Positions 24,703 to 34,187 are shown, counted from the first letter of the stretch. The stretch is DNA of 64,000 bases from Chitinophaga pinensis (GCA_945897725.1 CAMDFR010000002.1:62001-126000); one strand, 5' to 3'. Notes: generated from the sequence alone by a model not told the origin. Made by a program: numbers and translations.

Positions 24703-27501
24703 CTATTTAAATGTGTAGGTAAATGATAGAGTATAGGTCCTTTGGTTCTTTTGTTCAATTAAGACGGTGTCAAATTCTTTTTGGAAGTTAGAATTTTTGC
24801 CTGCACCACTATTCTGATAAAAGAAACTTGATTTAGCAATTAGATCAGAAAAAGTCAATTTTAAAACCCCATTTTTTAGTACTTTTTTACTTATCTGGAA
24901 ATCTAATAATGGTCTTGAATTTTCATACATGTCTGGATAATCGCTTGTTCCAACAACGGCCAATCTACGTCCTGCTTGATTGTACATTATTGTGAAGGAA
25001 AGGTCTAACCTAGGCTGTCTATAAGTCGCGCTTGCATTGATAACAAAAGGGGACTGACCTTGCAATGGACGGGAGCTTGCACCAGTGCTAGAGGAAATAC
25101 TTGACAAATCGATCTTGGAATAGATGTAAGAGAAATTACCAGTAAACATAAAATCTTCCCAATGCTTCCATTTGCTGATGAAGTCAAGATTTTTTCTGAA
25201 CTCAAACTCTACTCCACCATTATGAGCAAAAGAGGCATTGTTAAACGAGAAAAGAGTATAGTCCGCACCTTTCAGAGTTACTACTTGTTCTATCGGGGCT
25301 TTAAAGTATTTATAGTAAAGACTCACAGCTGCCATCTGTCCTTTGCCAAAGAAGTATTCGTAACGAATATCTGCATTATGAATTCTAGTTTGATTTAACG
25401 AATCAAACCCAGTTATAGTAAAAGTGGTGTTGAAGTCATAAAAAGAGAAAGGTGAGATTTCTCTAAACTCTGGTCTTGCTAATGTCATTGAGTAGGATAC
25501 TCTGAAATTTGATTTGCTCGTAGTTGAATAAATAAAGTTCATAGATGGAAGAACGGTAGGGTATTTCTTGTCCACTTTAATGGTATCATTACTATAGTTA
25601 AATGAACTCAATTGTTGACGGAAATATTCAAATCGTGCTCCCCAAACAATTTTAAATCTTTTCGCAAATGCATTTTCAAACATCGCGTATCCTGCATATA
25701 AATCTGCTGATGCGGTGTATTTATCGCTCTTATTGGTGATGTCAGAAATATTAAAGCCTCTTGCCGAAAAATTAGCAGTGTCAAAAATACTGGCTTGATC
25801 AAGAGAAAGCAGACTTCTGTCAAATGTAGACACTCTGGCAATGGTTAATCCCATCACCCTTGCCGAAAAATCTCTGTCCTTATGTTGTATATAAAATCCT
25901 GTTTTAAATAATTGTTTAGTAGATTGAATTTTAAATGGTACCGAAACATCTGCACCACCACTATAAATTTTTTCGTCTAGACTTGAGTAAAAAAGTCCTC
26001 CTTGTCCAATATTTACCTGATTAGAAATATCTGCATGATATAAAGTGTCGTCTGGATTGGTATAGTCAATTGAATAGGACATTCTGCGTGTTTGAGGTTG
26101 AGTTCTTCTTATCCAAGAAAAACCACCAGTCCATTTAATTTTGATACCGGGCTTACGTATTAAATGTTCACCAATAATTTGATTGGCTAGTAACCTAGAT
26201 GACGTAAATTCAAACGAGTTTTTTTCAAATTGTCTTATTTGGTCTATGTTTTGTCCCGTTCTTAAAGTGGTTCTATCCTCTGAATTAATATTAAATGTAT
26301 TTTTAAAACTAATTTTTTGGTCATTCTTTATCAAAAAAGTGAGATTTAGTAAGGCGCCAATGGCAATAGGGTTTGAATAGGCCACATCATCATAGTCAAA
26401 TATGCCTGAACCGTCGGCATTAAAATCATACCTATTAGAAAAAATAGTTCTCAATGAATTCGAATAGCTCAGAGAAGCTACTGATCCGATTTTAACATTT
26501 TTCAAATCCTTTACAAAGCCGCCACTGAATTGAAAACTTTGACCTGGATAAGCAATTTTTTTCTTTTGTAGACCCCAATTATTTGGAAGCGATTTAGCAT
26601 AAGGATAACGCTGAGAGTTTGGAAGTTTTTGTAGTGAATCGGACGCAATAAAACTTGCTGGTAATGCCCTAGTTCCGTCATCAACCCCTAAGAAGTCAGT
26701 CTTGCCTCCTTTGTAGGTATAATAGGGTTTGAATGTTGCTTTTTCAATAAATGATTGTCCAATAGTTAAATTGAAAAAACTTTTTTCTGGAATATCCCTA
26801 GTATTTAGCTGAATGATTCCTCCAGCAAATTCTGCCGGTAAATCCGGTTGAGCTGTTTTTGTGATGATAATATTGTCTAGTAAGTTGGAAGGAAACATGT
26901 CGAAAGCAAAGGCCTTTCTATCTGGTTCTGTACTTGGTAATACTGCTCCGTTTACCATCGCATAGTTGTATCTGTCGCTCAAACCACGAATTATCGCAAA
27001 TTTATTGTCCTGAATAGTTGCGCCGCTAACTCTCTTAATTACATCACCCGAACTTCTATCTGGTGAACGTTTAATTTCTTCTCCTGAAATACCACTCGAA
27101 ATTGTACTGCTGTTTTTTTGCATTGTAACGATGGCAGAAGTGTTGTCTCTACTTATTTTAGCCGTCACTATTACTTCTTTTATTTCTTTTTCCGCTGTAT
27201 TCATAGTAATGCTAAGTGAGCTCACATTATCTGCCGTCACCTCAATATTAGAATCTAGCCTTTCAACATAGCCTATGTAGGTTGTTCTAATGGTATATAT
27301 ACCAGGTGCTAAGTTTTTGATACTATAGTTTCCGTCAATATCGCTTACAGAACCTATTGATGTATTCACAATCAAAACTGTTGCACCAATGAGCGTTTCA
27401 CCTGTTCTTGCATCAATGATTTTACCAGCAATGGAGCCATTGCCTGCAAAGATGCTGCCGAAACCCAAAAGCATCAAAAGTGTTGAATAAACGTATTTCA
27501 T
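24703..27501 (-). CDS. TonB-dependent outer-membrane receptor with carboxypeptidase-regulatory-like domain
   Basis: 932 residues: signal peptide (about 1-19), then a CarboxypepD_reg-like beta-sandwich (GSIAGKIIDARTGETLIGAT ... about 20-110), the plug domain (ISGEEIKRSPDRSSGDVIKR and IIRGLSDRYNYAMVNG), and a 22-strand barrel ending TYTLSFTYTFK. It imports a large or scarce nutrient across the outer membrane using TonB energy. No SusD partner is adjacent. The promoter carries direct TTAACA repeats, and the following genes encode a PhoB/PhoR-like pair, so a role in phosphate acquisition is plausible but inferred. Confidence 0.92.
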   Translation of the reverse strand: MKYVYSTLLMLLGFGSIFAGNGSIAGKIIDARTGETLIGATVLIVNTSIGSVSDIDGNYSIKNLAPGIYTIRTTYIGYVERLDSNIEVTADNVSSLSITMNTAEKEIKEVIVTAKISRDNTSAIVTMQKNSSTISSGISGEEIKRSPDRSSGDVIKRVSGATIQDNKFAIIRGLSDRYNYAMVNGAVLPSTEPDRKAFAFDMFPSNLLDNIIITKTAQPDLPAEFAGGIIQLNTRDIPEKSFFNLTIGQSFIEKATFKPYYTYKGGKTDFLGVDDGTRALPASFIASDSLQKLPNSQRYPYAKSLPNNWGLQKKKIAYPGQSFQFSGGFVKDLKNVKIGSVASLSYSNSLRTIFSNRYDFNADGSGIFDYDDVAYSNPIAIGALLNLTFLIKNDQKISFKNTFNINSEDRTTLRTGQNIDQIRQFEKNSFEFTSSRLLANQIIGEHLIRKPGIKIKWTGGFSWIRRTQPQTRRMSYSIDYTNPDDTLYHADISNQVNIGQGGLFYSSLDEKIYSGGADVSVPFKIQSTKQLFKTGFYIQHKDRDFSARVMGLTIARVSTFDRSLLSLDQASIFDTANFSARGFNISDITNKSDKYTASADLYAGYAMFENAFAKRFKIVWGARFEYFRQQLSSFNYSNDTIKVDKKYPTVLPSMNFIYSTTSKSNFRVSYSMTLARPEFREISPFSFYDFNTTFTITGFDSLNQTRIHNADIRYEYFFGKGQMAAVSLYYKYFKAPIEQVVTLKGADYTLFSFNNASFAHNGGVEFEFRKNLDFISKWKHWEDFMFTGNFSYIYSKIDLSSISSSTGASSRPLQGQSPFVINASATYRQPRLDLSFTIMYNQAGRRLAVVGTSDYPDMYENSRPLLDFQISKKVLKNGVLKLTFSDLIAKSSFFYQNSGAGKNSNFQKEFDTVLIEQKNQRTYTLSFTYTFK

Positions 27502-27523
27502 AGATTGTCAATTAAATTTATCG

Positions 27524-27551
27524 CAAAGTTATATTTACAATAAAAACACAA
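27524..27551 (-). promoter_or_regulatory. promoter of the TonB receptor (TTG / TAACTTTG)
   Basis: On the minus strand, TTG (27551-27549), a 17-base spacer, then TAACTTTG (27531-27524), 22 bases before the ATG. The -33 element overlaps the third repeat of the adjacent direct-repeat box, as expected for an activator that contacts polymerase there. Confidence 0.55.
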
Positions 27552-27579
27552 GTTAATCCCAATGTTAAGCAAGTGTTAA
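27551..27579 (-). promoter_or_regulatory. direct-repeat regulator box (TTAACA x3), Pho-box-like
   Basis: Minus strand, 5' to 3': TTAACA (27579-27574), five bases, TTAACA (27568-27563), six bases, TTAACT (27556-27551). Helically phased 6-base direct repeats are the classic target of OmpR/PhoB-type regulators, and TTAACA-like repeats at 11-base period are the Bacillus PhoP box. The last repeat ends 19 bases before the -7 element. The same arrangement precedes the gene at 30517. Confidence 0.7.
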
Positions 27580-27715
27580 ATAAAGAAAAAAGCATGCTAA
27601 ATCATTGTCTATATAATCTTTAAACAGAAAACAAATGCAACCTTATCTAAATTAAGATTGGTAGAAATAACGCGCTATGTTCTGCGGAGTATTTTAATGG
27701 ACGTATCTTAAAATG

Positions 27716-28792
27716 CTATATGGATGCCTGATGGGTTGGATAGTACTTTTTCTTCAACCAAAATGCCACATTAACCAAAGCAATTAAGGCAGGCACTTCT
27801 ACCAGCGGTCCAACAACTCCGACAAAGGCTTGTCCGCTATTAATCCCAAACACACCTATAGAAACGGCAATGGCTAATTCAAAATTATTACCAGCAGCAG
27901 TGAAGGAGACAGAAGCACTGTCTCTATAGTTTGACCCCAAAAATTTTGCTGTAAAAAACATGAGCATAAACATAACAGCAAAATAGATGACTAGAGGAAT
28001 CGCTACTTTTAGAACATCTAGTGGAATATTAATGATCATTTCTCCTTTTAAGCTAAACATAACAACAATGGTAAACAACAATGCGATAAGGGTGATGGGT
28101 GAAACGAAAGGAATAAATTTCTGATGAAACCACTTTTCACCTTTTAATTTAAGAAGGGTAAATCTACTTAGCATAGCGGCAGCAAAAGGCACTCCCAAAT
28201 ACAATCCTACTGTTTTTGCAATTTCGGGAATGCTCACATTAATGATTTGACCTTTCATTCCGAAAAGTGGTAACATGATTTCTAAATAGAAATAAGCATA
28301 GAGGCTAAAAAAGAAAACTTGTAAGAGACTATTAATTCCAATCAATCCTGCTGTGAACGCTCGATTGCCTTCCGCTAACTCGCTCCAAACAATCACCATG
28401 GCAATGCATGGAGCGAGGCCAATGATAATGAGTCCTGTCATGTATTCTACGTGCTCTTTCAAAAAAATGATGGATAAAAGAAACATTAAAAAAGGACCAA
28501 TAACCCAAGTGACAAACAATGTTACAAAAAGCAATTTGGGCTTGTTAAAGATGTCTTTCAAGGTCGAAAAATCAATTTTAGTGAGTGGTGGATACATCAT
28601 TAAAATTAGGCCGATGGCAATCGGGATATTGATAGTCCCTTTAGAAAATGATTGTATAGTGGTAGAAGCACTAGGGATAAAATAGGCAACAAGAACACCA
28701 ATAAGCATTGCCGAAAATATCCATAGGGTTAAGTACTTATCTAAAAATCCTAACTTTTTCTTCTTGCCGATGTTTGCTGCTGCTGTTGACAT
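27716..28792 (-). CDS. acr3: ACR3-family arsenite efflux transporter
   Basis: 358 residues, ten predicted membrane helices of the BART fold. The conserved cysteine motif GLAPCIAMVIVWSELAEG and the later AAGNNFELAIAVSIG segment mark the ACR3 (Arr3/ArsB-type 2) family, which exports As(III) by proton exchange. No arsR, arsC or arsM gene is next to it, so its regulation is not visible here; a few ACR3 relatives carry other oxyanions or metalloids. It is flanked by a TonB receptor and an amine oxidase, all leftward. Confidence 0.92.
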   Translation of the reverse strand: MSTAAANIGKKKKLGFLDKYLTLWIFSAMLIGVLVAYFIPSASTTIQSFSKGTINIPIAIGLILMMYPPLTKIDFSTLKDIFNKPKLLFVTLFVTWVIGPFLMFLLSIIFLKEHVEYMTGLIIIGLAPCIAMVIVWSELAEGNRAFTAGLIGINSLLQVFFFSLYAYFYLEIMLPLFGMKGQIINVSIPEIAKTVGLYLGVPFAAAMLSRFTLLKLKGEKWFHQKFIPFVSPITLIALLFTIVVMFSLKGEMIINIPLDVLKVAIPLVIYFAVMFMLMFFTAKFLGSNYRDSASVSFTAAGNNFELAIAVSIGVFGINSGQAFVGVVGPLVEVPALIALVNVAFWLKKKYYPTHQASI

Positions 28793-28878
28793 TTCTACTT
28801 TAATTTAATATTGCAATATTACGATAATAAAATATGGTAGAATATTTACGCTAGGTTTAAATCAAATGCTTCTGAATA

Positions 28879-30270
28879 TTATACAAATTCATTTAAGATT
28901 TCACTCACAACAAACTCGCCAGTTTCCATCGCACCATGCACGGTGGCAACATGTCCTTTCGTGTGGGTGGCCTCACCTGCAAAGTAGACTTGCTTATTAA
29001 TACTTTGAGCCAATTGTGTTCTTAAATCAATAATTCCTGCCTCTGAAGCAAATGAATATGCACCTTTAATAAATGGATTTTTTAGCCAATCCTCAATGTG
29101 GCTGTCAACAATACTTCCACTAGCTATCCCAGCACCATACATGTTGTCTAAGTCTGCTAACACAATATTCACAGCATTATTACCCTCAGTGCTCAAAGCG
29201 CTTGCCTTGTCTCCCATAACGAAAGCGGTAAGCACATGGTCATTTCCTCTTCCTTTTGATGTATACCAATATTCAGGCACAGGTCCATTACCATAGATAG
29301 AGCCTGCGTTTTCATCCCAAAAGCGAGTGCTGAATTTTAAAATTATTTTCATGCCTGCACCCATTCCAATTTTATCGATGGCTTCTTGTTTAGAAGTTGG
29401 CAAAATGGGTGAAAATGTGATATCATTCGCTTTTAAAATTGTCAAAGGAACGCAAACAATCACCTTGTCGGCCGTAAAAGTATTTCCTGATTGATCCGTT
29501 AATAAAATATCGCTTTGTGAATAGTCGATGTTTTTTATCTGAGTATTATAGGTAACTAATGAAAGCGCCTCAGAAAATTTTTCTTCTAAAATAGAATGAT
29601 AGGAACGATTAGAAACATTGTAATTCGCTGTTCCGCTAGTCCATAAATTATCTTCTGCGCTAACGCCAGGTGCACTTAACAAACTCGCGCTTGTTCCATA
29701 TTCGTTTCCTGTCAACGCATTGAAATAAGGCAATCCTATTGAACCCACCCCTTGAGAAAGGGCATAGGCTTCGCAGCTGACTTCGCCACCAGAATATCTT
29801 ACCACTGTCCCAGCAGCATCATCTGCCTTCACATAGGCATCAATAGACTTTGCACTATCTTCGCTCTCTAATCGGTTGTCAAGCATCACAAAATCTGTCT
29901 CACTTCTACTAGCCGTGAACAAGTTTGCATTAGTGCTACTTACAATATCATACCACTTTGATTTTTTGCCATGTATTTCCTCCGCCCCTAATTCTATGTT
30001 AAAGTCTGCAAATCCTTCAAGTGCCTTAATTCTGCCACCAAAAGTATTGCTTGCTTCCAATATTTGAATCGTTGCATTAGGCGCATATTGACGAAGTAAA
30101 CTTGCTGCATAAATGCCGGCTGCACCAGCCCCGATAATCACTATCTTTCCCTTCCATGAAACACTTGGTAAATCGTCTTTTTGGCAAGATTGCAGAAAGC
30201 TTGGAATAAGCACCATACCCGGAATGGCAATGGCAAGGGTTTTAATAAATTTTTTTCTCTCTACATTCAT
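28879..30270 (-). CDS. flavin amine oxidase-family lipoprotein
   Basis: 463 residues. The N-terminus MNVERKKFIKTLAIAIPGM... ends in the lipobox SFLQSC (C29), so the protein is probably exported and membrane-anchored. The FAD-binding GxGxxG motif is in IVIIGAGAAGIYAASLLR, with ELGAEEIHG downstream and the C-terminal flavin signature YFAGEATHTKGHVATVHGAMETG-like segment. These features define the monoamine/polyamine oxidase superfamily. The substrate cannot be deduced. An 86-base gap separates it from the ACR3 gene. Confidence 0.88.
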   Translation of the reverse strand: MNVERKKFIKTLAIAIPGMVLIPSFLQSCQKDDLPSVSWKGKIVIIGAGAAGIYAASLLRQYAPNATIQILEASNTFGGRIKALEGFADFNIELGAEEIHGKKSKWYDIVSSTNANLFTASRSETDFVMLDNRLESEDSAKSIDAYVKADDAAGTVVRYSGGEVSCEAYALSQGVGSIGLPYFNALTGNEYGTSASLLSAPGVSAEDNLWTSGTANYNVSNRSYHSILEEKFSEALSLVTYNTQIKNIDYSQSDILLTDQSGNTFTADKVIVCVPLTILKANDITFSPILPTSKQEAIDKIGMGAGMKIILKFSTRFWDENAGSIYGNGPVPEYWYTSKGRGNDHVLTAFVMGDKASALSTEGNNAVNIVLADLDNMYGAGIASGSIVDSHIEDWLKNPFIKGAYSFASEAGIIDLRTQLAQSINKQVYFAGEATHTKGHVATVHGAMETGEFVVSEILNEFV

Positions 30271-30422
30271 TTTTTTTAGTTTTTGGTTGATAGGTTTTGC
30301 AAAAAAAGATGTCGTTTAAGGTCGAAAACAACTCTTTTGATGTATGTTCTAATTCTGTAAATTTAATACAAATACTAAATATGGCAAACCGAAAATAATA
30401 GAAGAACATAATCCAAATATAT

Positions 30423-30450
30423 TTAACACAATCTTAACAAAGGGGTAAGT
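30423..30450 (+). promoter_or_regulatory. direct-repeat regulator box (TTAACA x2 plus degenerate third), Pho-box-like
   Basis: TTAACA (30423-30428), five bases, TTAACA (30434-30439), five bases, GTAAGT (30445-30450). The exact 11-base period and the placement 20 bases before a -7-like TTTGTTTG copy the box ahead of the TonB receptor at 27551-27579, although the two genes point in opposite directions and are 3 kb apart. Confidence 0.68.
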
Positions 30451-30470
30451 ATAAAATAATAACATAGTCA

Positions 30471-30478
30471 TTTGTTTG
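30471..30478 (+). promoter_or_regulatory. -7-like element (TTTGTTTG) of the T9SS-cargo gene
   Basis: TTTGTTTG followed by CA resembles TAnnTTTG with one change. It lies 20 bases after the direct-repeat box, whose third repeat occupies the -33 position; no separate TTTG is present there. This is consistent with an activator-dependent promoter. Confidence 0.4.
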
Positions 30479-30516
30479 CACTGTAATTAAACAAACAAAT
30501 AAAAAACAAAAATCCA

Positions 30517-32130
30517 ATGAGAAAACTATTACACTTTTTTGCCTTTGTAGCCTTGACTATACTAAGCGCAAATACTTTTGCCGCAGATGTTCCAGTATCT
30601 GGAAATATCACTTCTAATACTACATGGACTAAAGATAACATCTACTTGTTAACAGGTTTTGTCTATGTAAAGAGTGGTGCTACACTTACGATCGAGGCAG
30701 GTACTTTAATCAAAGGTGACAAACCAAGTAAGGGCACATTGATTATTACAAGAGGTTCAAAAATTTCAGCGGTTGGTACTGAATGTGAGCCTATCGTTTT
30801 TACGTCTAACCAACCAATTGGTGACCGTGCTCCTGGAGATTGGGGTGGAATTATCTTGTTAGGAGACGCACCTATCAATATCAAGGATTCAGCTACTGGT
30901 TTGCCAATTGACGGTATTATTGAAGGTGGTGTTGATAATTCAGCCGGAGATGGTCGTTATGGTGGAACTAATGCAAATAGCAATTCTGGTACGATGCAAT
31001 ATGTAAGAATAGAATATCCAGGTATCGCTTTCGTTTTGAATAATGAAATCAATGGATTGACGTTTGGTGGTGTTGGAGCAGGTACAACAATCGACCACAT
31101 CCAAATTTCTTACAGTGGTGACGATAGCTACGAGTGGTTTGGTGGTACTGTAAATTGTAAAAACTTAATAGCATTTAAAGGAACTGATGATGATTTTGAT
31201 ACTGACTTCGGATATAGTGGACATTGTCAATTTTTATTAGCAGTTAGAGATACAGCTTACTATGATGCGGCGGGTGCTTCTAATAGTTTTGAATCAGATA
31301 ATAATGCTACTGGATCTTCTGTAACACCACTTACTAGTTCAGTATTTAGTAATGTGACTTCAATCGGACCAAAATCCACAGTTTCATTCCCAGCACCTTC
31401 TTATTTTAAGAGAGGAGCACACATCAGAAAAAACTCTACTCAATCAATCTACAACTCTATTTTTATGGGATGGCCGATTGGTGAATTTATCGACGGTACA
31501 GCTTCCAAAGCAAACTATACTGCAGGAACTTTAGAATTAAAAAATAATGTTTGGGCAGGATGTGGCAGAGATCACGAAGCAGCTTTTGATTCCGCAAACG
31601 TTCCTTCAGTTGGTAATAGCAATACTTTTTATGCAGCAGCTACAGGCGCTATGTTAGCAGATCCATTCAATGCAACAACTCCTGACGTAATGCCTTCTAC
31701 AGGTTCTCCAGTGTTAAATGGTGCAACCTTTTTCGCAGCTAATTTAAGTAGCTCATTTTTTGATAATACAGTAACTTTCAGAGGTGCTTTCGGAACAACA
31801 AACTGGATGACTTGTTGGACAAACTTTGATTCTGACAATACACCATACACTTCAGTAAATGAGATTTCAAATTTGAACAACATCAATTTGTATCCAAATC
31901 CATTCACAGAGAATTTTAATATCAACATTACTGCTGTCGCTTCAATGAAATTAAATATTTCTTTGGTAGACATTAGCGGTCGTATCATTAAAGAAGTGAT
32001 GAATGACAATGTAACGGCTGGTGCACATACATATACTGTAAATACAGAGAACATTCAAAGTGGTATTTACTTTGTAAAAATACAAAGCAATAATCAAGCA
32101 ACAACTTTGAAAATGGTTTGTAACAAATAG
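30517..32130 (+). CDS. secreted surface protein with T9SS type A C-terminal sorting domain
   Basis: 537 residues: signal peptide (about 1-22), then a body of beta-rich repeats resembling a right-handed beta-helix. Features include SGATLTIEAGTLIKGDKPSK, GDRAPGDWGGIILLG, and Asp/Gly-rich loops DDSYEWFGG and KGTDDDFDTDFGYSG that could bind Ca2+. The C-terminal sorting domain begins at about 452 with INLYPNPFTENFNI and ends GIYFVKIQSNNQATTLKMV, so it should leave through the T9SS. Function unknown. Its promoter shares the TTAACA-repeat box of the TonB receptor, suggesting joint regulation. Confidence 0.88.
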   Translation: MRKLLHFFAFVALTILSANTFAADVPVSGNITSNTTWTKDNIYLLTGFVYVKSGATLTIEAGTLIKGDKPSKGTLIITRGSKISAVGTECEPIVFTSNQPIGDRAPGDWGGIILLGDAPINIKDSATGLPIDGIIEGGVDNSAGDGRYGGTNANSNSGTMQYVRIEYPGIAFVLNNEINGLTFGGVGAGTTIDHIQISYSGDDSYEWFGGTVNCKNLIAFKGTDDDFDTDFGYSGHCQFLLAVRDTAYYDAAGASNSFESDNNATGSSVTPLTSSVFSNVTSIGPKSTVSFPAPSYFKRGAHIRKNSTQSIYNSIFMGWPIGEFIDGTASKANYTAGTLELKNNVWAGCGRDHEAAFDSANVPSVGNSNTFYAAATGAMLADPFNATTPDVMPSTGSPVLNGATFFAANLSSSFFDNTVTFRGAFGTTNWMTCWTNFDSDNTPYTSVNEISNLNNINLYPNPFTENFNINITAVASMKLNISLVDISGRIIKEVMNDNVTAGAHTYTVNTENIQSGIYFVKIQSNNQATTLKMVCNK

Positions 32131-32175
32131 TATTGGATTTAGTGTTTTTTCATCGAAATAGGTATTGATTTAAGG

Positions 32176-32205
32176 AAGGCGGCTGATTTCAGTCGCCTTT
32201 TCTTT
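32176..32205 (+). terminator. rho-independent terminator after the T9SS-cargo gene
   Basis: An 11-base stem AAGGCGGCTGA / TCAGTCGCCTT with one wobble pair and a very short loop, followed by TTTCTTT. It lies 45 bases after the stop. Confidence 0.8.
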
Positions 32206-32280
32206 ATTTATTAATATGCTGTCAGCATTCAATTAACATGCTTTTTGTAATCTTAACCCATCAATAATATTCTTGTAACT

Positions 32281-33096
32281 ATGTCAAAAAGATATGTCGA
32301 AATCGCAGTTGTTTCTGATGTTCATCTTGGCACCTTTGGTTGTCATGCAAAAGAATTAAACGCTTACCTAAAATCAATTAATCCAAGCACTCTAGTACTC
32401 AATGGCGATATCATTGACATGTGGCAACTGAACAAAAATTACTTCCCTACAGAACATACCAAAGTCTTACGCCGTATCCTAAAAATGATGCAAAATGGCA
32501 CACAGGTCTATTATATTACAGGTAACCACGACGAATATCTTAGAAAGTTTAGTCATATTCAGTTGGGTAATTTTAAATTGGTCAATCAACTAACATTACA
32601 GCTCAATCACGAAACATTTTGGTTTTTTCATGGTGACGTATTTGATGTTACGATGCAACATTCTAAATGGTTGGCAAAACTTGGTGGCAAAGGTTACGAC
32701 TATCTTATTATACTTAATAGAGCCATCAATTTTGTATTAGAAAAAACAGGAAGAGAAAAAATGTCCTTATCAAAAAGAGTCAAAGACGGCGTAAAAAAAG
32801 CCGCAAAATTTATCAGCGACTTCGAGCACAACACAGCGGTGTTCGCGCACGAAAAAGGTGTTAAATATGTTGTTTGTGGACACATCCATGAACCTTGTAT
32901 TAAAGACATCAACATTGAAGGCGAAACCATTCATTATTTAAATTCTGGAGATTGGGTAGAAAATTTAAGTGCACTTGAATATAATTTAGGCGAATGGAAT
33001 CTAATTCATTACAAAGACCTAGCCATCACTTTTTCAGAAGATGATTTAGATATAACAGATTTCAATATTCAATCTATTATCAATAAAGCAATGTAG
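32281..33096 (+). CDS. LpxH-like metallophosphatase (UDP-2,3-diacylglucosamine diphosphatase family)
   Basis: 271 residues of the calcineurin-like fold with all metal-site motifs: VVSDVHLG (D13, H15), NGDIID (D43), TGNHD (N82, H83), FFHGD (H117) and CGHIHEP (H201, H203). It resembles the LpxH branch that cleaves UDP-2,3-diacylglucosamine in lipid A synthesis. Bacteroidota have several paralogues of this kind, so the lipid A role is not certain. A glycosyltransferase gene follows after 59 bases in the same direction, which fits an envelope-lipid function. Confidence 0.82.
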   Translation: MSKRYVEIAVVSDVHLGTFGCHAKELNAYLKSINPSTLVLNGDIIDMWQLNKNYFPTEHTKVLRRILKMMQNGTQVYYITGNHDEYLRKFSHIQLGNFKLVNQLTLQLNHETFWFFHGDVFDVTMQHSKWLAKLGGKGYDYLIILNRAINFVLEKTGREKMSLSKRVKDGVKKAAKFISDFEHNTAVFAHEKGVKYVVCGHIHEPCIKDINIEGETIHYLNSGDWVENLSALEYNLGEWNLIHYKDLAITFSEDDLDITDFNIQSIINKAM

Positions 33097-33155
33097 TTGT
33101 ATGAACGTTTAAGGCAAGGAAAAGCAACGGTCTTGATATTATTAAACTTCATAGA

Positions 33156-34166
33156 ATGAAAATATTGTATGGCATACAAGCCACGGGGAACGGACATATT
33201 ACACGCTCTATTGAGATCATAGAACAACTAGCTTTGGAGCCAGAAATTGAGAGAATCGATGTTGTCATTAGTGGCAATAATGCTGATATACAATTGCCTC
33301 GAGATATTAATTATAATTGCAAAGGCATCAGCTTTAAATATGGTAAAGAAGGAAAGATATCATATCTCAAAAGTTTTGCAAAGCTCGATCTCTACGCCTT
33401 TGTAAAATCCATCAAAAGTATCCCATTCAAAAAGTACGACTTAGTCATTTCAGATTATGAACCCATTTCTTGTTGGGGCGCTAAAATATATAACATACCT
33501 TGTATTGGTATTGGAAATATATATGCGCTTACCTCAAAAAATTTTCCTCGTTTACATGGCTTAAAACTAAAAACAAATATCGTTACTAAAATACTTTGTC
33601 CTGTAAAAGCGAAGATTGGCATGCATTTCACCAAAATGGATGATTTTATATATTATCCAGTGGTAAGAAAAGAAATTCGAAACGCAACAATCACAAACGA
33701 AAATTTTATCCTCATCTATTTGCTTACATACTCAGATGATGAATTGATGAATATATTGAGAGATAATCGATTTGAAGACTATAAGTTTATTATCTATTCA
33801 AAAACAGAAAAAAGGCCGAACACTATTAAAAACATAAGCATCTTTCCGCTAAACATGGAAAGCTTCACCATGCACCTAACGCAATGTGCTGGCATTATTA
33901 CAGCAGGAGGATTTCAAACCATTTCGGAAGCGCTTTATTTGCATAAAAAATTGCTGGTCATTCCGATGAAAGGTCAGCCCGAACAAAAAGCCAACGCAAG
34001 TATTCTGGAAAAAATGAATGTGCCAATCGCCAAAAATCCTGATGCAGCATCATTGTTGAAATGGTTGCAGGACGACACGAACAACAATCATATAGAAATG
34101 AAAAATGATATTGATAAAATTATCCATAGAATTATGGATATTGGACATGCTCTGGTAGAAAATTAA
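33156..34166 (+). CDS. glycosyltransferase-like protein (GT28/MJ1255-type)
   Basis: 336 residues with a two-domain GT-B pattern: N-terminal ILYGIQATGNGHITRSIEI (Gly-rich acceptor loop) and C-terminal GIITAGGFQTISEALYLHKK then IPMKGQPEQKANA, which matches nucleotide-sugar binding in MurG- and MGT-like enzymes. Similar proteins are annotated as MJ1255-type hypothetical glycosyltransferases. It is cotranscribed with the LpxH-like phosphatase. Donor and acceptor are unknown. Confidence 0.8.
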   Translation: MKILYGIQATGNGHITRSIEIIEQLALEPEIERIDVVISGNNADIQLPRDINYNCKGISFKYGKEGKISYLKSFAKLDLYAFVKSIKSIPFKKYDLVISDYEPISCWGAKIYNIPCIGIGNIYALTSKNFPRLHGLKLKTNIVTKILCPVKAKIGMHFTKMDDFIYYPVVRKEIRNATITNENFILIYLLTYSDDELMNILRDNRFEDYKFIIYSKTEKRPNTIKNISIFPLNMESFTMHLTQCAGIITAGGFQTISEALYLHKKLLVIPMKGQPEQKANASILEKMNVPIAKNPDAASLLKWLQDDTNNNHIEMKNDIDKIIHRIMDIGHALVEN

Positions 34167-34187
34167 AAAGCAATATTTGCTAATTAT

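Noticed and set aside
24703-27501. SusC-type glycan receptor of a polysaccharide utilisation locus
   Set aside because: No SusD partner, glycoside hydrolase or sugar regulator is nearby; the neighbours are a two-component system instead.
32235-32260. TTAACA and TTAACC upstream of the LpxH-like gene as a third Pho-like box
   Set aside because: The two hexamers are 20 bases apart start to start, not 11, and nothing lies in phase between them.
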